In this document: piece by piece, positions 11,590-24,900 of the stretch
Position numbering within the stretch: position 1 is the first letter of the stretch
How the letters are laid out: each line of letters begins with the position of its first letter
Origin: Liolophura sinensis
Taxonomy: Eukaryota > Mollusca > Polyplacophora > Chitonida > Chitonidae
DNA length: 64,000 nt
Direction: 5' to 3'
NCBI RefSeq assembly: GCF_032854445.1
Contig: NC_088295.1
Coordinates: forward strand, 1,862,501 to 1,926,500
Notes under the pieces: model-generated
The model's database searches: none
Told to the model about the DNA's origin: nothing
The model's input: only the letters and a program-made list of their open reading frames with translations
Program-made: the position numbers and the translations under genes

Positions 11590-12815
11590 TATTTTCTCAG
11601 AGTGCAGGGACAGTTGTCCAGCTAAAGCAGGGTGTGGAAACAGTTGCCTGATTAAAGCAGAGATTTGTTCTACTGTTTCAGGGTGTAGAAACAGTTGCCT
11701 GATTAAAGCAGAGATTTCTTCTGCTATTTCAGGGTGGGGGAGCAGTTGCCTAATTAAAGCAGAGATTTGTTCTACTGTTTCGGGGTGTGGAAACAATTGC
11801 CTGATTAAAGCAGAGAATTGTTTTACTGTTTCAGGGTAGGGGAACAGTTGCCTGATTAAAGCAGAGAATTGTTTTACTGTTTCAGGGTGTAGAAACAGTT
11901 GCCTGATTAAAGCAGAGAATTGTTTTACTGTTTCAGGGTGGGGGAACAGTTGCCTGATTAAAGCAGAGAATTGTTTTACTGCTTCAGGGTAGGGGAACAG
12001 TTGCCTGATTAAAGCAGAGAATTGTTTTACTGTTTCAGGGTGGGGGAGCAGTTGCCTAATTAAAGCAGAGAGTTGTTCTACTGTTTCAGGTTGGAGGAAC
12101 AGTTGCCTGATTAAAGCAGAGAATTGTTTTACTGTTTCAGGGTGGAGGAACAGTTGCCTGATTAAAGCAGAGAATTGTTTTACTGTTTCAGGGTAGGGGA
12201 ACAGTTGCCTGATTAAAGCAGAGAATTGTTTTACTGTTTCAGGGTGGGGGAACAGTTGCCTGATTAAAGCAGAGAGTTGTTTTACTGTTTCAGGGTAGGG
12301 GAACAGTTGCCTGATTAAAGCAGAGATTTGTTTTACTGTTTCAGGGTGGGGGAGCAGTTGCCTGATTAAAGCAGAGAATTGTTCTACTGTTTCAGGGTGG
12401 AGGAACAGTTGCCTGATTAAAGCAGAGAATTGTTTTACTGTTTCAGGGTGGGGGAACAGTTGCCTGATTAAAGCAGAGAGTTGTTCTACTGTTTCAGGGT
12501 AGGGGAACAATTGCCTGATTAAAGCAGAGATTTGTTTTACTGTTTCAGGGTGGGGGAACAGTTGCCTGATTAAAGCAGAGAGTTGTTCTACTGTTTCAGG
12601 GTGGGCAAACAGTTGCCTGATTAAAGCAGAGAATTGTTTTACTGTTTCGGGGGTGTGGAAACAATTGCCTGATTAAAGCAGAGAGTTGTTCTACTGTTTC
12701 AGGTTGGGGGAACAGTTGCCTGACTAAAGCAGACATGTCTTCTACTGTTTCAGGGCGCGGGAACAGTTGCGTGACTTAAGCAGAGATATGTTCTACTGTT
12801 TTAGGGCGAGGGAAC
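11590..12815. repeat. 51-bp minisatellite just upstream of the TMF1 start codon
   Basis: About 24 copies of a 51-bp unit. On the plus strand each reads ttgttttactgtttcag|ggtggggg, then aacagttgcctgattaaagc. The pyrimidine-rich tract followed by cag resembles a 3' splice site. The last, diverged copy (ttctactgttttag at 12791-12804) is followed by ggcgagggaacagttgcctg, homologous to the unit, and the ATG comes 76 bp later. The array may therefore derive from the acceptor of the TMF1 start-codon exon. Because 51 is 3x17, the minus strand stays open for 310 codons (17-residue repeats such as RQLFPHPETVKQFSALI). I do not consider that a gene. Confidence 0.9.
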
Positions 12816-12880
12816 AGTTGCCTGACCTGGGCTGAGTAAGGCCCGTTGATTGATGTCTGTTGGTGGAGGTAGTGTACACC

Positions 12881-12983
12881 ATGAGCTGGTGGGACACTAG
12901 TGGGCTGACCAGCTTTGCCTCCAATGTGGTCAAGAGTGCCCAGAAGAAAATAGATAAAGTTTTGGACATTGATGAAGAGCGAG
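12881..12983 (+). CDS. TMF1: TMF1 exon 1: N-terminal vesicle-capture motif
   Basis: Encodes the first 34 residues plus one base and ends at GAG|gtaaga. The MSWWD start followed by an amphipathic, basic stretch ending in DKVLDIDEE matches the conserved TMF1 N-terminus. That segment is known from golgin work as sufficient to capture Golgi-bound vesicles; here it is one separate exon. The in-frame non-ATG codons upstream are not needed. The ATG is chosen because the family starts at this Met-Ser-Trp. Confidence 0.95.
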
Positions 12984-15900
12984 GTAAGATTCATGTTCAT
13001 GACTGCATTTCACCGCATATTTTTCAGTCATTGCCAAATGAAGGAGTTAAGTGATGGAGAACTACCATTTTATACACTTACATGATCATTATATTCACTT
13101 CATTATGTGCACGGGAACGGGAATCCTGAGAAAGTCATAGTGGATAATTTGATGCCAGTAGCTTGCTTCCAGCTCCCAACTATCAGAAATTTGCAGCTAG
13201 TTATGATTCCTCTACTGCTGTAGCAAGTGTGGCCTTTCTCCACCCCCACCCCCACCTCACCATGTTTGGGTCATTCATAGCTCCCAAAACATTCCTACAA
13301 TACCGTTACAGTGGTCTCGCCGGGAGGTAGTCCACGCAAGCCATTCAACCACCACTTTGTAGAGCTTGTCGCTGGTCCACTTGCTTGTACCAGATATACA
13401 ACATATATACATCCTCATGTCATTCTGTGAAGAAATCATGCAGCATTATCAACGGGGTGTGAGTCTCAGTTATGTTATCTCATGTCATTCTGTGAAGAAA
13501 TCATGCAGCAATATCAACGGGGTGTGAGTCTCAGTTATGTTATCTCATGTCATTCTGTGAAGAAATCATGCAGCATTATCAACGGGGTGTGAGTCTCAGT
13601 TATGTTATCTCATGTCATTCTGTGAAGAAATCATGCAGTATTATCAACGGGGTGTGAGTCTCAGTTATGTTATCTCATGTCATTCTGTGAAGAAATCATG
13701 CAGTATTATCAACGGGGTGTGAGTCTCAGTTATGTTATCTCATGTCATTCTGTGAAGAAATCATGCAGCAATATCAACGGGGTGTGAGTCTCAGTTATGT
13801 TATCTCATGTCATTCTGTGAAGAAATCATGCAGCATTATCAACGGGGTGTGAGTCTCAGTTATGTTATCTCATGTCATTCTGTGAAGAAATCATGCAGCA
13901 TTATCAACGGGGTGTGAGTCTCAGTTATGTTATCTCATGTCATTCTGTGAAGAAATCATGCAGCAATATCAACGGGGTGTGAGTCTCAGTTATGTTATCT
14001 CATGTCATTCTGTGAAGAAATCATGCAGCAATATCAACGGGGTGTGAGTCTCAGTTATGTTATCTCATGTCATTTTTCTGTGAAGAAATCATGAAGCATT
14101 ATCAATGGGGGACTGAGTCTCAGTGATGTTATGTAGAGGATATTGCACAGTGGAGGTTGAAAACAGTAAATTTTGCCGATCAAGAGGTGGAAATGATAAC
14201 TCATGAGACACAAATTGTGAAAATATCACTTCATTGAAGGAAATACAGACATTTCACCTTTATATAGCAAGTAACAAATCATGTTTGTTGTTATTAAATA
14301 TCGCAAAGATGTGGTTGCAGTATTGCCAGTGTAGTGTTTAACCAAAATCATTCAGTTATTGTTAAATATCCACATGTACCTTGCTGGATTAACTCCTTTT
14401 AATCACCCTGTGTTTTTTTTTTTCAGTTGCAGCTGCACCCCAGAGTTCATCCAGCGTTATAAAGGGTGGGGAGAGTGAGGGTGACTTCTGGAACACATGG
14501 CTTGGTTCCCCAGGTGACAAAAAGCAGGAGAAGCCTTCTAGAGCTAGCAAATCACCAACATCAAAGGATTCGTCAAGGAAGAAGGGTGCATCCCGTTCCT
14601 GGACGTCATGGGGCATTGAGGAGAGTGGGACTGAGGCGGAACAACTCACCACCCAGGGGATCAGCCTTAGACAGGAGACAATTTCGACCCCGAGGGGGAA
14701 TCTGAGAAGGAGTGGAGGTAAGCTCAGTACAAAGACCACTGGAGAGAAAACAAGCGAGGCAGAGACGAAGGTTCAACATGGGATGGGTAAGGAGTCTGGG
14801 ACCACAGGGAGTGATGGACTTAGCCAGAGGGTAAGCCCAAGCCCTGATGGCAGCAAACAAGGTACTGAAAGTGATGTGACAATTGCAGGCCATTGTGATG
14901 TTAAAGGCACAGAAGACAGTTTGGTACCTCATGAGTCCACAGCCATGTGGATGGGAGAGGATGACAACACTGGTGGTTCGAGCCCCTCAGAGAGGGGGCA
15001 GTGATGAGAAGACCAGAATGCATCAGCATTCAGCAGAATTAGAGGGGGATGACCATGTAATGTCAGCCATCCAGGAGAGGGATGTGTGCCTACAGGAGCC
15101 AGATTCCCAAAGCCTATCTGACAGGACTGAAGAGGCATTAGGACAGGTGGACATGTCAGATACCCAGAACCATTCTGACAGGAGCGAACAGGTATCAGGG
15201 CAGTCTGATATAGGTCAGACTGCGGAGCCAAATGTGACTCAGACTTCTGACGTAGAAGGTATTCCTGAAAGGGGCTTAACAGAAAACATGTTGTATGAAA
15301 CAGCCCAAGATACACCTGAAATTGGTTTAATAGAAAATGTAGCGAAGGCTGATACAGCCGAAGATACTCTTCAAACTGGTTCATTGAACGATATGCAACA
15401 AACAGACTGCGAAAAAGATTTGTCACAGGTGAATGAAGATCTCTTGTCTTTTGATACATCAAAACAGTGTCGTGAGGGTGAAACAGTAGGAGGCTTGTTG
15501 TCAAGTGACACACCTGTCCATAAAGTGGATGGTGTGACTGTATTGAGCATGGGTCAGAATGGCTCGTCAGAACACAGACATAGCAATGATAGGGGAGGGG
15601 AATCACCAGGTATTATAGAAGAGAGTTTGCCTCAGGTTGCCTCCACAAAGAATACAGAAGAGCCTCCAGTTGTACTCATGGAGGGTACGCCCAACACAAC
15701 AGGTACAGAATGTGACGGTGAAGAGTGTGTAAAGACAGATACTCACCTGGAATGTATACCTGAGACACCTGGGTTAGAGGATACAGGTGATACAGATGCA
15801 TTAGCTGTGAGGACTGAGGCTGGCGCTGAGGCAAATTCAGTGAGTGATGACCTCATTACCCAAGGACATACAGGTAGTTCTGCCTCCCAGGTTTGCCAGG

Positions 15901-18900
15901 ATGAGGGAAGTGCAGAGGCCCCACCCATCATTACACAAGTGACAGGTATGTTGCTGAGTGTTGCTGACCAGATACTGGACAGGAGTGCCAGTACTTCCAG
16001 CTCTATGGAGATTGTGTCAGAGACTGAGATGGAACAGAGTAAAGATAGCAAGGTATCTGGAGAAGGGATGGTCATGGATATTGATGTTTCTGGTCCCACC
16101 CCACTAGGTGGCGCTGCAGTACAACATGAGCAATCTGACAGCATTCTAGACACTTTTGCCTCTGTAGAAACTGTGGCTCATCGGGAGGAAGACAACTCTG
16201 TTCCCTCCTCACCAGGTGGCGCTGCAGTACAACATGAGCAGTCTGACAGCAGCCTGGATACATGCGCTTCTGTGGACACTGTTGTACATCGTGAGGGAGA
16301 TAACTCTGATGAGAACATGGAGGATGAGAGTCTGGAGAAGGAGACAGAATTGTCTGCCAGTGATGGCTGCTCCATGACGGTGAGCTCATCTAGTTCCGTG
16401 GTGAAGACGATGCTGGAGGAAGCAATGGAGGACAACCTGAAGCATGAAGAGTGTGACAGTCATTCCCACAGCTCCAGCGACAAGTCTGACTTTGTCAAGT
16501 CTGAGTTTAGTGATAAGAGTATCAGTGGCCATGAGTCGGGAGACGAGATTGATACGACCACATCATCTGACATAGAGATCATCTCCACACCCACACCTAA
16601 CGGTGATGGGCAGGGGCGTCTCTTTGATCTCTCCCCACTGAAGATCGCACTAGCGAGGGCAAATAGCCGGGGCAGCTCCAAACATAGGCGCAGTGACAGT
16701 CAGTCCAGCTCCAGTACAAACAGTAAACCAGAACAGCTCAGCCCTGGACGGGATATGGAGTTTGCGGAGGATGGTGGGGACACTATGATGGATTTGAGCG
16801 GGCACTTCCACCGTGGTGCTGCTCCTGAGCAGGGTGAGTAGAAATGTGATGGTAACAACAGGGTAACTTTTCAAATATTGCCAAAATTAAACAGGGTCAC
16901 AGTTTTTCATACTTACATGTATATTTGGCTGCCCAAAGTATTAAAACTAAAAGCCAAAAAGGCCCAAATTGAGATAAAGTAAAAATTTGAAACTTGTTTT
17001 AGACAATTAATTTGGTGCTGAAAATGTGTAGGTTAAAGTAACTTGTTTATTTATTTATTTATTTGATTGGTGTTTTACACCGTACTCAAGAATATTTCAC
17101 TGATATGATGGCGACCAGCATTATGGTGGGAGGAAAGCAGGCAGAGCCTGGTGAAAACCCATGACCATCCGCAGGTTGCTGACAGACCTTCCCACATATG
17201 GCCGGAGAGAAAGCTAATGTTACTTGTTAGTACACATGTAAATCTATATCCTTTTCAAAACAACATGGGATGTGGCTGTAGTGAGAAGTATGCTGTGTAC
17301 AGAATAAATTTATTTCACACTAGACGTAAAAGTGCTAATGAAAAGATAATCCTCAACGGCGTTTCAAGCGTTATCAAGGGGATGGTCATTTTCAGGGAGA
17401 ATAGACTTGATAGAAATTAGTGGTGAAATAACAACCACATATGTTATATGGATAGACTGTTCAGCCTCTTTGGCTATCACTGGTATTGCCTATAATAGCA
17501 CAGTAACTTTTCACTGCCTGTTTGTTTTAATAAAAGAGCATCCATCACCGTTCATAACACTGCTTACTGTTGTGTAATTGTGTGTCTAGCAATAAATCAG
17601 GTCCGAACGTACATGCATTAGATTTGAAACAGATAAATACATCCCCAAATAATGAGATACAAAAGGGTGCCCAAGTTAAGAAGCCTGTAATGATATGTCA
17701 CTCAGCTTATTCATTTATTTGTTGATTTGTTTATGTCATTGTTAAATACTGTATTTCAGAATATTTCACACAGTGCTTTTCATATTTTATCATTATTGAC
17801 GAGATCATTGTAAGATGCAGACAAGGAGTCTGATAATACAAACAAATGTCGTTTGTGTGCACTTTTAGTTAACCTTTGGTGCAGTCTGTAAATGTGGTTA
17901 GGACAGGTGAGAAATTGGTGTTGTCACTGTAATGTGGTTAGGACAGGTGAGAAATTGGTGTTGTCACTGTAATGGAATATACTGCATGTAAGGAAGGGTT
18001 CATTGAGATGAAAATATTTTTAGGTTGGTATTTTTTTTCAACTTACTTGGGATTGAAGAGAGATAATGACACTATTTTCTGCGTTCTAAATCTTCAGATT
18101 TATCTCACAACACCTATTTCCTGTTTATATACAGAAACTTGGTTCCCCTTTGCATTCATACCCAGTTGAATTTTGCTTCACAGGGCAGACTATGAGGAGC
18201 TCACACCTAATGTCTGAGGAAACAAAAAACAATCCTTACGAAACAGAAAAGCTACTAAAGGTGGGTTGTCCATGTGCTGTCATTTAAAGAGGTTATTCTG
18301 AAGACTTTTGCTCCAACAAAACTTCATGGTTGCTAATGAAATCAAATTTTCTGTACTTAGCAAAGAAATATCTCAAATGATTGCCTTTCAGTAAATATCA
18401 GACCAGCCAAAATATCTTATATAGGGTTGAAGTAATTCTGAAGTTTGAAAATAGTTATAATTCAACCATTACACATGTACATGTATAAGTTTTAGGAACA
18501 TTATCACCAATTGTGAACCGTAGCACATGTATGTTCCCAATTGTGAACTGTAACGTGTATATTACCAGTTGTGGACGGTAGCACATGTGTGTTCCCAATT
18601 GTGAAGCGTAGCACGTGTATATTACCAATTGTGAACTGTAGCATGTGTATATTACCAATTGTGGACGGTAGCACATGTGTTTCCAGTTGTGAACTGTATC
18701 ATGTGTATATTAAGAATTGTGAACCGTAGCACGTGTATATTACCAATTGTGAACCGTAGCACGTGTATATTACCAATTGTGAACTGTAGCATGTGTATAT
18801 TACAAATTATGAACGGTAGCACGTGTATATTACCATTGTGAACGGTAGCACATGTATATTACCAATTGTGAACTGTAGCACATGTATATTACCAGTTGTG

Positions 18901-21900
18901 AACTGTAGCACGTGTACACACAAGGCTGATATTTTGTGAAAGGTAATTATTTGGGTTATTCTAAAATAATAGCAAAAATTTGATTACATTTGCACTCATC
19001 GATTGTGTTAAATTTATCTGTTATAGCCTCTTGAAAACGTTTTACAGATCTACAGTAGAACAGCTGCAATTTTTAGCCACTCAATTTTGGAAGAGGAGAG
19101 CAGCTTCACAATGCAAGCATGTTTCTTTATTTTAGATACTTTTACACTGGACACTATTTTAAGGCTGCAGAAGTTTCCTATTTTTTTCATAGTACAGTTG
19201 TTTGAACTACATGTATGCATGTGCATGTCGCTGCAGGTGTCTGCATGTTACCAGGACTTTCAGAGTCAAGATGCTACTGGTGCACCTGACATGGTAATAG
19301 ACAAGAATAGACTCTTGTGGGTGACTGGTTATTGAATCCCTAGGGTGAAGCTTTTACTCCCTGAAGCTATTACTGACTAAAGGCGTATGAGGTCATTGCT
19401 GTAGTAACAACTGCATCTAAATGGTACATTTCATAGACAGCCGGAATAATGATGGACATTTGCTTGTAAATCTTAAAAGGTATTTACCTATTTTATTGAT
19501 AAGTCAGTAAGTACATATATATATGTGTAGGTCAGTAACAAGTAAGACATTTACCTGTGATGTGGACCTGTGATAGGCCAGTATTTGCACATGTTTGTCT
19601 GAGTCAGTAACGTGTCTAATTGTAGACTCCTCTGCATATTTAAAATACCAGATCATTGCATTGATAAGACACATTCAGAATACAAGGACTGATAGATTGG
19701 CAGTAGAATGCTAGAAGCTGGCCAGTGGTGTGCTAGTATTGAACCAGTGTCACGATTTATTCTGGACAATAGTTTTTCATTCTGATGGTATGCTACATTG
19801 TACTATAGCAGTCTTGATCTTTCAGTCCTTCGTGTTTAATCTCAGACATTGCATATAATACAGGAACACCTTTTGTGAACAGTTACATGAAAAAAAAACA
19901 CCAAAGGGCAGACACCCATTTTAGAACTCATGAATTATTTGTGTTAAAACACAATCAATATTTTATATATGGATATTTGCCGCCTCCAGAGCTCTCTGCT
20001 AACTGTGTTACAAAGCTGTTTTACCAGAGAATGACTCCATATTTATCAGTGGCTGGGTAAGGAATGACGAGACAGGCCAGGGATACATGTGGTACGAGGG
20101 TGGGTAAGGAATGACGAGACATGCTAGGGATACATGTAGTAGGAGGCTGGGTAAGGATTGACAAGACAGGCCAGGGATACATGTGGTATGAGGGTGGGTA
20201 AGGAATGACGAGACAGGCCAGGGATACATGTGGTACGAGGGTGGGTAAGGAATGACGAGACATGCTAGGGATACATGTAGTAGGAGGCTGGGTAAGGATT
20301 GACAAGACAGGCCAGGGATACATGTGGTATGAGGGTGGGTAAGGAATGACGAGACAGGCCAGGGATACATGTGGTATGAGGCTGGGTAAGGAATGACGCG
20401 ACAGGCCAGGGATACATGTGGTATGAGGGTGCGTATGGAATGACGAGGCTGGCCAGGGATACATGTGGTATGAGGCCAGGTAAGGAATGACGAGACAGGC
20501 CAGGGATACATGTGGTATGAGGCTGGGTAAGGAATGACGCGACAGGCCAGGGATACATGTGGTATGAGGGTGGGTAAGGAATGACGAGACAGGCCAGGGA
20601 TACATGTGGTATGAGGCTGGGTAAGGAATGACGAGACAGGCCAGGGATACATGTGGTATGAGGGTGCGTATGGAATGACGAGGCTGGCCAGGGATACATG
20701 TGGTATGAGGCCAGGTAAGGAATGACGAGACAGGCCAGGGATACATGTGGTATGAGGCTGGGTAAGGAATGACGAGACAGGCCAGGGATACATGTGGTAT
20801 GAGGCTTGGTAAGGAATGACGAGACAGGCTAGGGATACATGTGGTACGAGGCTGGGTAAGGAATGACAAGATAGGCCAGGGATACATGTGGTATGAGACC
20901 AGGTAAGGAATGACGAAACAGGCCAGTGATACATGTGGTACGAGGGTGGGTAAGGAATGATGAGACAGGCCAGTGATACATGTGGTACGAGGCTGGGTAA
21001 GGAATGACGAAACAGGCCAGGAATACATGTGGTATGAGTGTATCAGTAATTCTGACTCATATACATGCTTCAGAATGAGCTGAACAAAACTAGGCCAATT
21101 CTTTCTCACACCCAACAATCAGGCAGTTTTGACAAATTGTGGTCATGGAATGGATTGATACATAGTGGTTCTAAGCGTTGTTGGCGAAATTGTTTTGAGA
21201 ATGAACCCTAACGACGGGGAAATCGTTTTGAGAATGAACCCTAACGATGGGGAAATCGTTTTGAGAATGAACCCTAACAATGGCGAAATTGTTTTGAGAT
21301 TGAACCGAAACAAACAGTGAAATCCTTTTGAGAATGAACCCTAACAACAGCGAAATCATTTTGAGAATGAACCCTAACGACGGGGAAATTGCCTGCTTCA
21401 TGGATCTTAGCATCATGGTAGAGGACTCTTGTTTTCTGGTGTGTGGATGAACTGCTACTCTGCAATGTGCTTCGTGCTTGTTTATTGCTCAAGTTATGCA
21501 CATGTTGAGTTCGCTTCTGCAATTAGTCAATGACTTTGTATGACCTCAACATTTACATTTTAATGCTGTTGTTTAGATGTAGAAGATTGTTGTGCTGGAT
21601 GTAGCAGATCATCTGACATATTGTCAGACTTCAGTACACAAGTTGTGTGCTCACAGAGATCACTGAGTGTTGGAATGTCACATGTTGACATGACTTTGTA
21701 TACAGGAATAAGGACCTGCATGACTGTTCTATTCTAATTTTGCATGTGCAGCCTGGGACAGCTCAGACAAAGGAGTGGGCACAGGTGAGCAGATACCTGT
21801 GCTACTGTGTGATAATCCTGACTACATCACCCAGCTTGATGTGTAGTCATCACAGTGTCCCAACCCATCCTTCTCGCTTGCGTTCTTATTTCTAAGTCTG

Positions 21901-24900
21901 CTTATCTAACAATGTAACAGTTTTGGGCGAGGGAGGCATTGACACCTCAATACCAGGAAGGATAAGGGGATGTTAAAAAAATATGAGATTTTAAATTGTT
22001 AATGATTTTTTTTCCGCTTTAATATACATGTTATCCTTTGGTTGCTGTGGCACATACATATGTGTGTATATATTTGTATTTAAAATATGCATCAAGTGGT
22101 GAAAGTCGTGACATATAGCAAACATATCAATTAGTCTTATAAAAAAATGATGACATAAAGTCAGTGTAAGTGTAGTTTTACCTGAAAATTTGTGATATCT
22201 GATTACAGGTGTTCCAAAGTAATGCTTTAGTGAATGTTCTAGTGACGTTTTGTTTTTGGCTGTGTGACTGTAAACTCATCCTGACTCTGGAACAAATTTA
22301 CATTCCACGTCACACATTATAGGTACATCTGTCACCAGTCTGAAGAGACATACAACCCTTACTGATACAAGCACTGTGTTCATTATAATAGTACCATCTT
22401 AATAGATAAAGTATGCGATTAATTTGTCATATAATCAAATGTATTTAACCATGAACTTATCAGTAACAATGGTAGACTAAGAAACTGTGCTAGCTTCAAA
22501 GTTCTTTACTAAATATGCAGTTTGTTGATATACATGTAGAAGTTGATGATAGCCACTAACACCTTTTCATTGTACTCATGTAGTGTCTGAGACCTGATTA
22601 GGGCAGGCTAGATGTTAACACTATACATACAAAGGCTAGATGTTCACACTATACATACAAAGGCTAGATGTTCACACTGAACATACAAAGGCTAGATGTT
22701 CACACTGTACATACAAAGGCTAGATGTTAACACTCAACATACAAAGGCTAGATGTTCACACTGTACAAACAAAGGCTAGATGTTCACAGAATACATACAA
22801 AGGCTAGATGTTCACACTATACATACAAAGGCTAGATGTTCACACTGTACATACAAAGGCTAGATGTTCACACTGTACATACAAAGGCTAGATGTTCACA
22901 CTGTACATACAAAGGCTAGATGTTCACACTGTACATATAAAGGCTAGATGTTCACACTGTACATACAAAGGCTAGATGTTCACACTGTACATACAAAGGC
23001 CAGATGTTCGCACTGTACATACAAAGGCTAGATGTTTTACACTGAACATACAAAGGCTAGATGTTCACACTATACATACAAAGGCTGGATGTTCACACTA
23101 TACATACAAAGGCCAGATGTTCGCACTGTACATACAAAGGCTAGATGTTCACACTGAACATACAAAGGCCAGATGTTCACACTATACATACAAAGGCTAG
23201 ATGTTCACACTGTACATACAAAGGCCAGATGTTCACACTGTACATGCAAAGGCTAGATGTTCACAGAATACATACAAAGGCTAGATGTTCACACTGTACC
23301 TACAAGGGCTAGATGTTCACACTGTATAGGTGTTCACACTGTACAAACAAAGGCTAGATGTTCACACTGTATAGGTGTTCACACTGTACAAAGGCTAGAT
23401 GTTCACACTGTACATACAAAGGCTAGATGTTCACACTGTACATACAAAGGCTAGATGTTCACACTGTACATATAAAGGCTAGATGTTCACACTGTACATA
23501 CAAAGGCTAGATGTTCACACTGAACATATAAAGGCTAGATGTTCACACTGTACATACAAAAGCTAGATGTTCACACTGTACATACAAAGGCCAGATGTTC
23601 ACACTGTACATACAAAGGCTAGATGTTCACACTGTACATGCAAAGGCTAGATGTTCACAGAATACATACAAAGGCTAGATGTTCACACTGTACATACAAA
23701 GGCTAGATGTTCACACTGTACAAACAAAGGCTAGATGTTCACAATACATACAAAGGCTAGATGTTCACAGAATACATACAAAGGCTAGATGTTCACACTG
23801 TACATACAAAGGCTAGATGTTCACACTATACATACAAAGGCTAGATGTTCACACTGTACATACAAAGGCTAGATGTTCACACTATACATACAAAGGCTAG
23901 ATGTTCACACTGTACATACAAAGGCTAGATGTTCACACTGTACATACAAAGGCTAGATGTTCACACTGAACATACAAAGGCTAGATGTTCACAGAATACA
24001 TACAAAGGCTAGATGTTCACACTGTACAAACAAAGGCTAGATGTTCACACTGTACATACAAAGGCCAGATGTTCACACTGTACATACAAAGGCTAGATGT
24101 TCACAGAATACATACAAAGGCTAGATGTTCACACTGTACATACAAAGGCTAGATGTTCACACTGGACATACAAAGGCTAGATGTTCACACTATACATACA
24201 AAGGCTAGATGTTCACACTGTACATACAAAGGCCAGATGTTCACACTGTACATGCAAAGGCTAGATGTTCACAGAATACATACAAAGGCTAGATGTTCAC
24301 ACTGTACAAACAAAGGCTAGATGTTCACACTGTATAGGTGTTCACACTGTACAAAGGCTAGATGTTCACACTGTACATACAAAGGCTAGATGTTCACAGA
24401 ATACATGCAAAGGCTAGATGTTCACACTGTACATACAAAGGCTAGATGTTCACACTATACATACAAAGGCTAGATGTTCACACTGTACGTACAAAGGCCA
24501 GATGTTCACACTGTACATGCAAAGGCTAGATGTTCACAGAATACATACAAAGGCTAGATGTTCACACTGTATAGGTGTTCACACTGTACAAAGGCTAGAT
24601 GTTCACACTGTACATACAAAGGCTAGATGTTCACAGAATACATGCAAAGGCTAGATGTTCACACTGTACATACAAAGGCTAGATGTTCACACTGTACATA
24701 CAAAGGCTAGATGTTCACACTGTACAAACAAAGGCTAGATGTTCACACTGTACATACAAAGGCTAGATGTTCACACTGTACGGAAATTTAGGGGCAGCTT
24801 TTTTATCTTGTAGATGAGCTTTTGCCAGTATACCATCCACAAGGTCTTGTAGTGCATGATCATTGTGACATGTTTGTGACTTTGTGTTTCTTGTTTTTCC

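Larger units (their letters stand above)
16834..18183. other. TMF1 intron 2
   Basis: Contains a dispersed repeat (17043-17225) and a 40-bp tandem duplication (17891-17970). The rest is AT-rich and unassigned. Confidence 0.6.

Noticed and set aside
11578-12510. 310-codon minus-strand frame of 17-residue repeats (RQLFPHPETVKQFSALI)
   Set aside because: By-product of a 51-bp minisatellite. Substitutions do not favour silent positions by eye, and the neighbouring copies carry stops and a frame change.
14718-14888. Possible small intron in exon 2 (gtaagc at 14718, attgcag at 14888)
   Set aside because: The donor looks good but the length (171 nt) is a multiple of three, so it would not repair the frame break at 15002. 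The sequence is also open and composition-consistent. It remains possible as an optional intron.
20008-21118. Minus-strand frames of 308 and 365 codons (YHMYPWPVSSFLTQPHT type)
   Set aside because: All three minus-strand frames of the 47-bp array are open, which is a repeat effect rather than coding selection.
22604-24782. CRISPR-like array of 28-bp repeats
   Set aside because: Units are directly contiguous with no unique spacers, no cas genes are present, and the genome is eukaryotic.
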